From positions 1-64,000 of the forward strand of contig JAHXHN010000008.1 of assembly GCA_025656675.1 (NCBI GenBank): 64,000 bases of DNA, read 5' to 3'. Under the pieces are notes generated by a model. It had not been told where the DNA came from. It was given only the letters and a program-made list of their open reading frames with translations, and searched no databases. Numbering within the stretch: the stretch's first letter is position 1; the number at the start of each line of letters is the position of its first letter. The position numbers were made by a program, and so were the translations under genes. Shown piece after piece: positions 1-7,617 of this stretch. This stretch comes from Candidatus Thiodiazotropha sp. (ex Codakia rugifera) (GTDB lineage Bacteria > Pseudomonadota > Gammaproteobacteria > Chromatiales > Chromatiaceae).

Positions 1-713
1 GCCTTGACATGGGCTCCGGCCAGATCCTCTACATGGATGTAGTCACGTACTCCAGTACCATCAGCGGTTGGGTAGTCGGTACCGAAGATGTAGACAGCTT
101 CACGCTTGCCGACAGCCGCTTCGCAAGCCACCTTGGTCAGTAGGGTTGCTTTTGGTGTCGACTGTCCGATACGGCCTTCCAGGTCACAACCTGCGACATT
201 GAAATAGCGTAAAGCGACATAGCGCATGTCGCTGGCACTGGCCAGGTCGTGCAACATCATCTCAGACATCAGCTTGGAAGTGCCATAAGGATTGATGGGT
301 TGCGTGGGTGCATCTTCATAGGCGACGCTTGTTTCAGGAATCCCGTACACAGCGGCGGTGGATGAGAAGACGAAGTGCTTGACCCCGGCCTCGGCGCAGC
401 ATGCAAGCAGATTCCGGGTATTGCAGGTGTTGTTGGCGTAATATTTAAGTGGATTCTCAACCGACTCAGGAACAATGGTATGCGCAGCAAAGTGCATCAC
501 TGTATCGATGTCGTGCTCTTTCAGAATGCGACTCACCAACGCTTGGTCACCGGTGTTGCCAACGATCAGTTCGCCATGTAGGACCGCCTGACGAAAACCG
601 GTGCACAGATTGTCGAGGGTGACAAGCCGCTCTCCATTTTCGCCCAGCTGACGTGCTGTATGGCTACCGATATATCCCGCGCCACCGGTAACAAGAATCC
701 CTTTCTGTGCCAT
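1..713 (-). CDS. galE: UDP-glucose 4-epimerase GalE, 3' end beyond the window
   Basis: Interconverts UDP-glucose and UDP-galactose in the cytoplasm and supplies precursors for surface polysaccharide. I translated this by hand because the gene runs off the left edge. The start ATG is the complement of 711-713. The N-terminus shows the Rossmann NAD-binding motif GGAGYIGSH, then SSTAAVYG and the catalytic YGTSK (Tyr-x3-Lys) of extended short-chain dehydrogenases, then LRYFNVAG and the RDYIHVEDLA stretch typical of GalE. About 237 codons of an expected 330-340 are visible. It lies downstream of tatD on the same strand with a 185-base gap. The family call is firm; the exact epimer substrate is inferred from similarity to GalE. 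Confidence 0.93.
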   Translation of the reverse strand, partial: MAQKGILVTGGAGYIGSHTARQLGENGERLVTLDNLCTGFRQAVLHGELIVGNTGDQALVSRILKEHDIDTVMHFAAHTIVPESVENPLKYYANNTCNTRNLLACCAEAGVKHFVFSSTAAVYGIPETSVAYEDAPTQPINPYGTSKLMSEMMLHDLASASDMRYVALRYFNVAGCDLEGRIGQSTPKATLLTKVACEAAVGKREAVYIFGTDYPTADGTGVRDYIHVEDLAGAHVK

Positions 714-898
714 TAAACACCCCTCTTCATGTCGGTTGGATGGTCTGTAGAATGCTGCACATGATAGCGGGCGTTGATAGCTGAGTCATGCCTTATGGCA
801 TCAGTGATGTTAAATGTGGTTTTTTTGGACAAGTGGTGAGCAGCGAGCAAAGGGAAATATCCGTTTTTTTAGTCGGGAATAGGTGGCTGACGAGGCTG

Positions 899-1672
899 TC
901 AGATTCGAAACAGCTGACGGGTGTTGAATGCTGTCTGCTCAGCGACTTGGGCTGGCTGCAGATGACGTAGTTGGCAGATCCTGTGGAGAACCTCAGGCAG
1001 ATAGGCCGGTTCATTCCGTTGTCCGCGGCGGTTGCTGTCGGGTTGATCAGGTGAGTCTGTCTCCAGCAAGATGGCTTCCAGAGGCAATGCCTTGATCAGG
1101 CGCTGGAGTCGATTGGCCCGTTCGTAGGTGATTGGGCCTCCGAAACTCAGATAGAAACCCATTTTGATCAGTTGAAGTGCTTGTTGTTCGCTGCCTGAAT
1201 AGCTATGTAGCATACCGCGCAGCCCCGGATAACGACGTAGTGTGTTGACCACCTCTTCCACTGCTCGCCTGGCATGGATGATCACGGGCAGATCGTAATC
1301 CCTGGCGATATTCAGCTGTTGCTCGAAATAGTACTGTTGTCGTTCCGGCTGAGGGTCATCGATATAGAAATCAAGTCCACACTCACCGATAGCGACTGGC
1401 CGCTCTCTTTCTGCCCACTCCCGCAATGTCACCAAGTGCTCTTCAAGGTGATCGGAAAGATACATCGGGTGTAGGCCATAGCTTGGATAGAGCCCGGCTG
1501 TCTGTTGGCAGAGCTGCTTGATTCTTGGCCACCAGTCAGCCTTGATGGCCGGGATTATCTGTTGGTAGACTCCAGCCTCGTGGGCACGCTGTAAAGCTTG
1601 CTGACGGTCAGCATCGAAACTGACATCGTCGAAATGGCTGTGTGCATCGATCAGCCGCGGCTGAATACCCAT
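899..1672 (-). CDS. tatD: TatD-family metal-dependent hydrolase/DNase
   Basis: This is a TatD-type amidohydrolase-fold protein of 257 residues, the usual length, and likely a divalent-metal 3'-5' exonuclease acting in DNA or RNA turnover. The N-terminal DAHSHFDD carries the His-x-His metal ligands. GECGLDFY supplies the conserved Glu, IIHAR and MLHSYSG the later His residues, and LLETDSPDQP the conserved Asp. The ATG at 1672 overlaps the 3' end of yaaA by 22 bases, so the two are probably co-transcribed with translation coupled. Which TatD paralogue (TatD, YcfH or YjjV type) it corresponds to cannot be settled here. YjjV is plausible because of the short length. Confidence 0.9.
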   Translation of the reverse strand: MGIQPRLIDAHSHFDDVSFDADRQQALQRAHEAGVYQQIIPAIKADWWPRIKQLCQQTAGLYPSYGLHPMYLSDHLEEHLVTLREWAERERPVAIGECGLDFYIDDPQPERQQYYFEQQLNIARDYDLPVIIHARRAVEEVVNTLRRYPGLRGMLHSYSGSEQQALQLIKMGFYLSFGGPITYERANRLQRLIKALPLEAILLETDSPDQPDSNRRGQRNEPAYLPEVLHRICQLRHLQPAQVAEQTAFNTRQLFRI

Positions 1673-2418
1673 TGATCGTCCTTGGACAACCGTGTATTGA
1701 AGCGGTAGCCCTCTGTCTTGAAACGCTTGATATCCTGTGGGTCCTGCAGGCGGTTTTCGATAATATAACGACTCATCAGTCCACGGGCTTTTTTCGCGAA
1801 GACACCGATCATACGGTAGCTGCCATTCTTCTTCTCCTTGAATTGAGGGGTGATGATACGACCCTCCACCAGCTTGGGTTTGATCGATTTAAAATATTCG
1901 TTGGAGGCCAGGTTAATCAAGATATCATCCTCCTGTGCCTTAAGATCCTTATTGATCGCCTGTGTAATCGTATCCCCCCAGAAGGCATACAGATCCTTGC
2001 CTTTTTCATTGGGTAGCCTGGTCCCCATCTCCAGTCGGTAGGGTTGCATGAGATCGAGAGGTCTGAGCAGTCCATACAGGCCGGAGAGTATGCGCAGGTG
2101 CTGCTGGGCAAAGTTGAGTGCCTCTTCACTCAGGGTCTCGGCATCCAGCCCCGCATAGACATCACCCTTCATAGCCAGAGCGGCCTGTTTGGCATTTTTA
2201 AGGGTGAATGGGGTCTTCCAGGCATGATAGCGATCGAAGTTGAGCTCCGACAGTTTCATACTCAGTTTCATCAACTCGGCCAGATCCAGGGAGGAGTAGT
2301 TACGCAGGTTATTGATCAATAGCCTCGACTGTTTCAGAAAGGCCGGTTTGGTGTATGTATCAGTAACCGGGGCTGTTTCATAGTCGAGGGTCTTGGCGGG
2401 GGAAATCGCAATCAACAT
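1651..2418 (-). CDS. yaaA: Peroxide stress protein YaaA (UPF0246/DUF328)
   Basis: A 255-residue member of the YaaA family. In E. coli it belongs to the OxyR response and limits free intracellular iron and DNA damage during peroxide stress. The opening MLIAISPAKTLDYE is the family signature, and FWGD, NLASNEYFK and FFAKKARG-like stretches (here GVFAKKARGLMSRYI) follow in the expected order. The family binds DNA through a helix-hairpin-helix-like fold. It is first in a minus-strand pair with tatD. The 173 bases upstream separate it from a divergently transcribed small gene. I saw no clear OxyR site. Confidence 0.93.
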   Translation of the reverse strand: MLIAISPAKTLDYETAPVTDTYTKPAFLKQSRLLINNLRNYSSLDLAELMKLSMKLSELNFDRYHAWKTPFTLKNAKQAALAMKGDVYAGLDAETLSEEALNFAQQHLRILSGLYGLLRPLDLMQPYRLEMGTRLPNEKGKDLYAFWGDTITQAINKDLKAQEDDILINLASNEYFKSIKPKLVEGRIITPQFKEKKNGSYRMIGVFAKKARGLMSRYIIENRLQDPQDIKRFKTEGYRFNTRLSKDDQWVFSRG

Positions 2419-2591
2419 CTAAATCTCTACCTGCATTATCCTGGGATTGTGGTGATTTCCGTAAATGATCGCCAGATCGTCGATTAAATACAACCGTTCC
2501 ACACAAAGGGGTAAAGTACGTGGGTTGGTGTGACAGGAGCACACACTATATTATTTCACCGGTGGATAGCGTCTCGGTTGAGTAAGCGGAT

Positions 2592-2900
2592 ATGAATCAA
2601 GTGATTGGTGATGTACTTCAGCGGTTGCTGCAGGTCGTGCAAAATCTCTATACGGAAACAGCGGACCTGACCGAAGGTGAAAGCGAGCTGCAGCTCTGGT
2701 ACAACCGGGGTTATGCTGATGGCATGGTCAGTGCCATGAGGGCATTGGGTTATGCGCAACAGATCGATGCTGTTGACGCACCTGGCGATAGCGCTTTGGT
2801 TGCCGGACAAGCGCTACTTCCCTGGGGGAAGGCCTACCGGCACGGTTTTGATCAGGGCGAAAAAGAGACCGCTGAGGTCCTACAGGAAAAACAGTCATGA
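2592..2900 (+). CDS. Conserved hypothetical protein upstream of xthA
   Basis: A protein of 102 residues that I do not recognise. It is acidic, largely helical by composition, and has no signal peptide or membrane segment. The central part (YNRGYADGMVSAMRALGY) and the later AYRHGFDQGEKE share a pattern of Tyr/His and Gly-x-Asp/Gln-Gly, like a short duplicated Tyr-x-x-Gly-Tyr/Phe-x-x-Gly motif. The gene overlaps xthA by four bases (ATGA), so the two are translationally coupled and this protein may work with exonuclease III. That link is inference. The start ATG at 2592 has only a weak ribosome site. Confidence 0.7.
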   Translation: MNQVIGDVLQRLLQVVQNLYTETADLTEGESELQLWYNRGYADGMVSAMRALGYAQQIDAVDAPGDSALVAGQALLPWGKAYRHGFDQGEKETAEVLQEKQS

Positions 2901-3712
2901 AAATCGTCTCTTTCAACACCAATGGCATTCGTGTACGCGAGCATCAGCTGAGTAGGTTAAAGGCTGAGTACGACCCGGACATCATCGGTATACAGGAGAG
3001 CAAGGTACAGGATGCTGACTTTCCTGTTGATATGATCGATGCCATCGGTTACAAGGCCGAATACCATGGTCAAAAGACCCACTATGGGGTGGCCCTGCTC
3101 TCCAAATCTGCGGCGATAGCGGTTGCGAAAGGTTTTCCTCAGGATGGTGACGATGCCCAGCGGCGCTTGATAATCGGTCGTTATCTTTCACCTAAGGGAA
3201 GTCCACTGACTGTGATCAATGGCTATTTTCCCCAGGGCGAGAGCCGTTCTCATGAAGTAAAGTTTCCAGCCAAACGTCAATTCTATGCCGACCTGCTCAA
3301 CTACCTGCAAAGTGAACATGACCCACAAGAGGCCTTGCTGGTAATCGGGGATATGAATGTGGCTCCCCAGGATGCCGATATCGGTATCGGAGCTGACAAC
3401 GCCAAACGCTGGCTGAAGAGCGGCAAATGCAGTTTTCTGCCCGAGGAGCGTGAGTGGCTTGAGGCACTTCAGTCCTGGGGACTACAGGATAGCTTCCGTG
3501 CGCTCAGGCCGGAAGTATCGGACCTCTTCAGCTGGTTCGATTACCGTAGCCGGGGATTTGAACGGGAGCCCAAAAGGGGATTGCGCATCGACTTGGTATT
3601 AGCCACCCTGCCGTTGATTGAGTGTTGTACCGATGTGGGCATAGCCTACGATGTCAGGGCTATGACAAAACCTTCGGATCACTGTCCCATCTGGGCAGAA
3701 TTCGACTACTGA
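2897..3712 (+). CDS. xthA: Exodeoxyribonuclease III
   Basis: An exonuclease III / AP endonuclease of 271 residues, close to the usual 265-270, for base-excision repair of abasic sites and 3' blocking groups. The sequence opens with KIVSFNTNGIRVR, followed by the metal-binding Glu in GIQESKVQD, the catalytic core GDMNVAPQDADIG, and near the C-terminus RIDLVLAT and the active-site His in PSDHCPIWAEF. The upstream small gene overlaps its start by four bases. A strong imperfect inverted repeat begins seven bases after the stop and may end the transcript. Confidence 0.95.
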   Translation: MKIVSFNTNGIRVREHQLSRLKAEYDPDIIGIQESKVQDADFPVDMIDAIGYKAEYHGQKTHYGVALLSKSAAIAVAKGFPQDGDDAQRRLIIGRYLSPKGSPLTVINGYFPQGESRSHEVKFPAKRQFYADLLNYLQSEHDPQEALLVIGDMNVAPQDADIGIGADNAKRWLKSGKCSFLPEEREWLEALQSWGLQDSFRALRPEVSDLFSWFDYRSRGFEREPKRGLRIDLVLATLPLIECCTDVGIAYDVRAMTKPSDHCPIWAEFDY

Positions 3713-3718
3713 ACCTTG

Positions 3719-3789
3719 AACCTGGATTCCGTAGTTGACCGCTGATGCTTGAGGTAATGAAATGCTGAATCAACTACGGATTCTAGGTT
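3719..3789. repeat. Imperfect 20-bp inverted repeat with 31-base loop
   Basis: The left arm is AACCTGGATTCCGTAGTTGA (3719-3738). The right arm at 3770-3789 is its reverse complement with one mismatch and one G-T wobble. It lies between xthA and the Mut7-C gene. No T-tract follows, so it is not a textbook terminator. The length, long arms and conserved look suggest a dispersed palindromic element or MITE remnant. I found no second copy in the window. Confidence 0.75.
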
Positions 3790-3796
3790 GAGTCCA

Positions 3797-4549
3797 ATGC
3801 CCCGGGTCAGCTTGCGTTTTTATGAAGAGCTGAATGATTTCCTGCCGGGGTCGCTGCGAAAGTGTACCTTTGAAAAAGAGTTCACGGAAACACAAAGTGT
3901 TAAACACCTGATCGAGAATCTTGGTGTGCCTCACACTGAGGTCGAGATTATCCTGGTCAACGGTCAGTCAGTGGATCTGAGCCATCCGCTGCGGGAGGGT
4001 GATCGTATCAGTGTCTACCCCATGTTTGAGTTGTTGGATATTTCACCGCTGTTACGCCTGCGTATGAAGCCGATGAGGCATCCTCGTTTTATTGCTGATG
4101 CGCATTTGGGTAAGCTCTCCCGGTATCTGCGTCTACTCGGATTCGATTGCCTGTTTTTTAACGATGCCGGTGACAGGAACCTGGCCCGAATCTCTGCAGA
4201 GCAGGGGCGGGTGCTGTTGACCCGTGATCGGGTTTTATTGATGCGTCGCAACATCACCCATGGCTGCTTCATTCATGCGACCGAGCCCAGACAGCAATTG
4301 ATGGAGATAGTGCAGCGGTTGCAACTGGAAGCGTTGTACAATCCATTTACACGCTGCATGGCGTGCAATAGTCAGTTGACGGCAGTGGAGAAAAAGCGGA
4401 TCGAGGATGAGCTGCCAGATTCTGTTCGTCAACACTATAATGACTTTTGGCGCTGCAATAAGTGTGGAAGAGTCTACTGGAAGGGGAGTCACTACCGCGA
4501 GTTGCGGGTTTTCATCGACACCTTGGTCTTACCGGTTACAAAACAGTAG
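3797..4549 (+). CDS. Ubiquitin-like/Mut7-C RNase fusion protein
   Basis: A protein of 250 residues with two parts. Residues 1-80 look like the beta-grasp Ub-Mut7C domain (VSLRFYEELNDFL, ILVNGQSVDLSHPLREGDRISVYP), similar to ThiS/MoaD. Residues from about 90 form a Mut7-C PIN-like nuclease with FIADAHLGKLSRYLRLLGFD and LLTRDRVLL carrying the Asp residues, followed by a zinc ribbon, CMACNS and CNKC. The family is a predicted RNase; I know of no firmly established physiological substrate. I chose ATG 3797 over TTG 3788 because the latter sits inside the inverted repeat. The gene is followed closely by a secreted protein. Confidence 0.85.
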   Translation: MPRVSLRFYEELNDFLPGSLRKCTFEKEFTETQSVKHLIENLGVPHTEVEIILVNGQSVDLSHPLREGDRISVYPMFELLDISPLLRLRMKPMRHPRFIADAHLGKLSRYLRLLGFDCLFFNDAGDRNLARISAEQGRVLLTRDRVLLMRRNITHGCFIHATEPRQQLMEIVQRLQLEALYNPFTRCMACNSQLTAVEKKRIEDELPDSVRQHYNDFWRCNKCGRVYWKGSHYRELRVFIDTLVLPVTKQ

Positions 4550-4562
4550 GGAGATGTCAATA

Positions 4563-5105
4563 ATGCCGCAATGGATCTTATTGATCGTACTCAGCCTCTC
4601 TCCTGTAGCCCTGCCTGCCGAGGAGAAAAGCAACGGATGTCTGAAACGAGTCTTCATGCACTATTGTCTGGGAGGGAGCATGACCAGGCTGATGCAACAG
4701 CGACCGGTCAATCTGGATCCGGTCGTTGATGGTGATCGTACAGGCATCATCTATACCAAGGGCCGGGAAAGGATCTATGTGATGGCCTATCAGGGCCTCA
4801 TTTACAAGGTGCTGCAGACCTATGATTCTCCGAATCAGGTTACCCTGCAAAGGATTCAGCGTAAGTTGCACAAGAAGTATGGCAATCATCAGGATATGAG
4901 TGTTTTTCCAAACAATGTGCGTAATACAGCGGGAAGGATCGGTGCTGTGCGCAGAGGTGAAGGCGAATTAAGGTATCGCTGGCAGCTCCCCGGCGCTCCT
5001 TGGCGAGTCGAGTTGGCCTGGACCCGAAAGTTGGGGATCTCCCTTGCCTACCTGGCAAACGCATTGGACCAGCAACAACGTGAGGCCGATGAGCGTAGTC
5101 TTTGA
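4563..5105 (+). CDS. Secreted protein of unknown function
   Basis: I do not recognise this protein of 180 residues. The first 20 residues form a Sec signal peptide (MPQWILLIVLSLSPVALPAEE) with a likely cut after LPA. The mature part holds two Cys (CLKRVFMHYCLGG) that could form a disulfide, and a C-terminal region rich in Arg and aromatic residues. ATG 4563 is preferred over ATG 4554 because AGGGAG at 4548-4553 gives a good nine-base spacing. It starts 13 bases after the Mut7-C stop and is probably in the same transcript. It is likely periplasmic. Confidence 0.7.
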   Translation: MPQWILLIVLSLSPVALPAEEKSNGCLKRVFMHYCLGGSMTRLMQQRPVNLDPVVDGDRTGIIYTKGRERIYVMAYQGLIYKVLQTYDSPNQVTLQRIQRKLHKKYGNHQDMSVFPNNVRNTAGRIGAVRRGEGELRYRWQLPGAPWRVELAWTRKLGISLAYLANALDQQQREADERSL

Positions 5106-5227
5106 GTGGGTTTGACCGTGATGTGGTGCTAAAAAATTGAAACTCCTGTGCCCCTAGTCAGGTGTTGCGTCATGAAACCCTATATAATATGCGGAAATCA
5201 AAGGTGAGGAATAAAGGAAGTAGCCCC

Positions 5228-6130
5228 ATGAGATACCTATCAATTAGCTTATTCAGTCTTTTTTTGTCGCTTATGTTGCTGCAAGGGTGTGGTGGCGGAG
5301 GTGGCGATAGCGATAGCCCCAATACATCGGTTGATACAACTTACACGGGGTCTACTGCCGAAGCCACTGTCGATGCATCGAATGCCAAGGACCTCTCTAC
5401 CGGTGCTGCATCGGGTACTCAGCAGGCGGTAGCCTCAGACGCTGTGTCGGGTGTTGCGATGCGCCCGCAAGGCTCGCCCACCACCAAGCTTTCGGAGCTG
5501 GCCCCAAGGATTGCTCAATGGATAGACCAGTTGAGCAGTCCCAATGCCGCCAGAACAACTGACTTGACGGCTGAAATATGTGATGCGGGCGGCCGGGCTG
5601 TTGCAGATACCAACGAGGCCGAGACCGAAGGCAGCATCACTTTCACCGATTGCGCCATGAGTGATATGGAAGGTGGCACAGTGGTGATCAATGGTACGGT
5701 GACATTCAATGCTAATACGAGTGGCGATAGTCTGAACATGGTTTTCCGGGTGACTGTCACCTATATCGGCGAATCACAGGCGATCAACATGACGCTTGCT
5801 TGTAGCAATATCTCGACCTCTGCCATTGCCTGTTCTATCACATCTGATTTCGCAGGTATCGACGGTAGGATCTATCGCATAGAGGACCTGTCGGTCAACG
5901 GTAACGAGATTTCGGGATTCTATGTCAGTATGACCTTCTATGACCCGGATCACGGACGGGTTGATGTGATAACCACCCAGCCGCTTACTTACGCCTGTCC
6001 AACGGCTGTCCCCGGTAGCGGCATGCTTAACATTAGCGGGAGCAGTGACACATTCGCAACAGCCAGTTTCGACAGTTGCGGCTCGTATACCGTCAGTGTA
6101 AATGGTGTGGGCACGACATATAACTGGTGA
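5228..6130 (+). CDS. Putative lipoprotein of unknown function
   Basis: A protein of 300 residues beginning MRYLSISLFSLFLSLMLLQG with a lipobox LLQGC and a run of five Gly after the Cys, so it is likely an outer-membrane lipoprotein. A Ser/Thr/Ala-rich linker (about residues 30-100) leads to a beta-rich domain with paired Cys (ICDAGGR / TDCAMSD, LACSNI / IACSIT, YACPTA / FDSCGSY), which may form disulfides. Start ATG 5228 has AAGGAAG just upstream; the ORF extends further upstream but without a better start. A TATAAT at 5183-5188 could be the -10 of its own promoter, without a good -35. The function is unknown. Confidence 0.72.
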   Translation: MRYLSISLFSLFLSLMLLQGCGGGGGDSDSPNTSVDTTYTGSTAEATVDASNAKDLSTGAASGTQQAVASDAVSGVAMRPQGSPTTKLSELAPRIAQWIDQLSSPNAARTTDLTAEICDAGGRAVADTNEAETEGSITFTDCAMSDMEGGTVVINGTVTFNANTSGDSLNMVFRVTVTYIGESQAINMTLACSNISTSAIACSITSDFAGIDGRIYRIEDLSVNGNEISGFYVSMTFYDPDHGRVDVITTQPLTYACPTAVPGSGMLNISGSSDTFATASFDSCGSYTVSVNGVGTTYNW

Positions 6131-6140
6131 GCCTATCCGT

Positions 6141-6182
6141 AACAGGCTGAACGCGCTTCAGGGGCACACTCAGCCTGTTTCT
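6141..6182. terminator. 10-bp perfect hairpin between convergent genes
   Basis: AACAGGCTGA (6141-6150) pairs with TCAGCCTGTT (6170-6179) across a 19-base loop, followed by TTCTC on the plus strand. It sits between the convergent lipoprotein gene and mtaB and probably terminates at least the lipoprotein transcript. The T-tract is short. Confidence 0.55.
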
Positions 6183-6195
6183 CATTGACTCGATT

Positions 6196-7491
6196 TCAGG
6201 GGGAGCTTGAAACGGCAGTCAGGACTTTTCCCTGGAGTTGTTGCTCTACCTCATCAATGCCGGATACCAATACCTGGACGATGCGATTTTTCAATTCAGT
6301 ACCGACAGCTCCTGTTGCTGTAATACGCAGATAGTTGGGTGTATAGCCTCCCCAGCCACCCTCATCTCCGCCTTCGATCAATACCGGCAGGGTACGATTG
6401 AGATAGCGCCCCAATGTTTGCCGTTTCATTCGCTCGGCCAATCGATGCAGCGTTTGGCTGCGTTGCCGTTTTACTGCCTGGCTGAGTGCCCCGGGCAGGC
6501 TGGCCGCCTTGGTACCCTGACGGCGCGAATAGGTAAAGATATGCAGATCGCCGAAGCCGATCTCTTCAACGAAATCGAGGGTTTGTTGCCATTCATCCTC
6601 AGTTTCGCCAGGAAATCCAACAATGATATCGGTGGTGATATTGATATCCGGAACCCGCTGCCTGGCCGTCTCGATCAGTTGCCGATACTCACTGCTGCGA
6701 CAACGGCGCGCCATACGTCGTAACACGCTGTCGGAACCGCTTTGCAGCGGCAGGTGCAGGTGGGGCATGAATCGGGAATTGTCAAATAGGGCCCAGAAAT
6801 TGTCAGGTAGATCCCAGGGTTCTATGGAGCCGATGCGCAGACGAGGAATAGCGGTCTCGTTCAGCACCCGGAGGACCAGTTCAGCAATACTTGAGCCGAT
6901 ATCGCTGCCGTAACCACCAATGTGCACACCGGTCAGCACCACCTCCTGGATACCCTCACTGTGGAGGCGATTGATCTCATCGATTATCGCTTCGGCTGAG
7001 CGGCTGCGTTCCACGCCACGGGCCAGGGTGACGATACAGAAGGTGCAGCGGTAGCGGCAACCGTCTTGGACCTTGATGAAGGCCCGTTGTCGTCCCCGTT
7101 CCAAAAGGCCGGTGGCATCGGGCTCCGTAGCAGCTGCTGGCATAACCTTGAGGTCGAGTTCTTGGGTGACTAGTTCTACTAGTCTTTCTTTATCCTGGTT
7201 GTTGACAACCAGGTCGACCCCTTCCATTTCAAAGGTGGCAGTGGGATCCAATGAAGCGTAACAGCCACTGACAACCAGACGGGCATTGGGATTTTGCCGG
7301 TTGCTACGACCCAGTAGCTTGCGTGACTTACGTACCGCCTCCTCGGTAACCGCGCAGGTGTTGACTACCAGCAGATCGGCCTCTTCGGCACTGTCGGTCA
7401 TGGCATGCCCCCGGGCCTGAAAGTCACGGCTCCAGGTCTCCATCTCTGCCTCGTTGAGACGACAGCCCAGTGTTTTTAAATGGATGCGCAT
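6196..7491 (-). CDS. mtaB: tRNA ct6A/t6A(37) methylthiotransferase MtaB
   Basis: A radical-SAM enzyme of 431 residues that converts t6A37 of ANN-decoding tRNAs to ms2t6A. The N-terminal MTTase domain has LKTLGCRLNEAE, VVNTCAVTEEA and VVSGCYA, giving the three Cys of one iron-sulfur cluster. The radical-SAM motif is CRYRCTFC (Cys-x3-Cys-x2-Cys), and a TRAM-like C-terminal region follows (LPVLIEGGDEGGWGGYTPNY). I start it at ATG 7491 (MRIHLKTLGC), since the upstream extension does not match the family and runs toward the divergent rmuC. CRLNEAE separates MtaB from MiaB, which has a GCQMN-type motif. Confidence 0.9.
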   Translation of the reverse strand: MRIHLKTLGCRLNEAEMETWSRDFQARGHAMTDSAEEADLLVVNTCAVTEEAVRKSRKLLGRSNRQNPNARLVVSGCYASLDPTATFEMEGVDLVVNNQDKERLVELVTQELDLKVMPAAATEPDATGLLERGRQRAFIKVQDGCRYRCTFCIVTLARGVERSRSAEAIIDEINRLHSEGIQEVVLTGVHIGGYGSDIGSSIAELVLRVLNETAIPRLRIGSIEPWDLPDNFWALFDNSRFMPHLHLPLQSGSDSVLRRMARRCRSSEYRQLIETARQRVPDINITTDIIVGFPGETEDEWQQTLDFVEEIGFGDLHIFTYSRRQGTKAASLPGALSQAVKRQRSQTLHRLAERMKRQTLGRYLNRTLPVLIEGGDEGGWGGYTPNYLRITATGAVGTELKNRIVQVLVSGIDEVEQQLQGKVLTAVSSSP

Positions 7492-7617
7492 TCGTTTGGT
7501 CGATATATGTAAAGAGGCCCGCTCAGGCACGTATTGGTCGGCAAAGGTAATGATTGCCACGGCAGGATGCAAGTCTGGACTCAGGTTTTGAGTCACCGGA
7601 TGGGGTATAGTTCTGGC

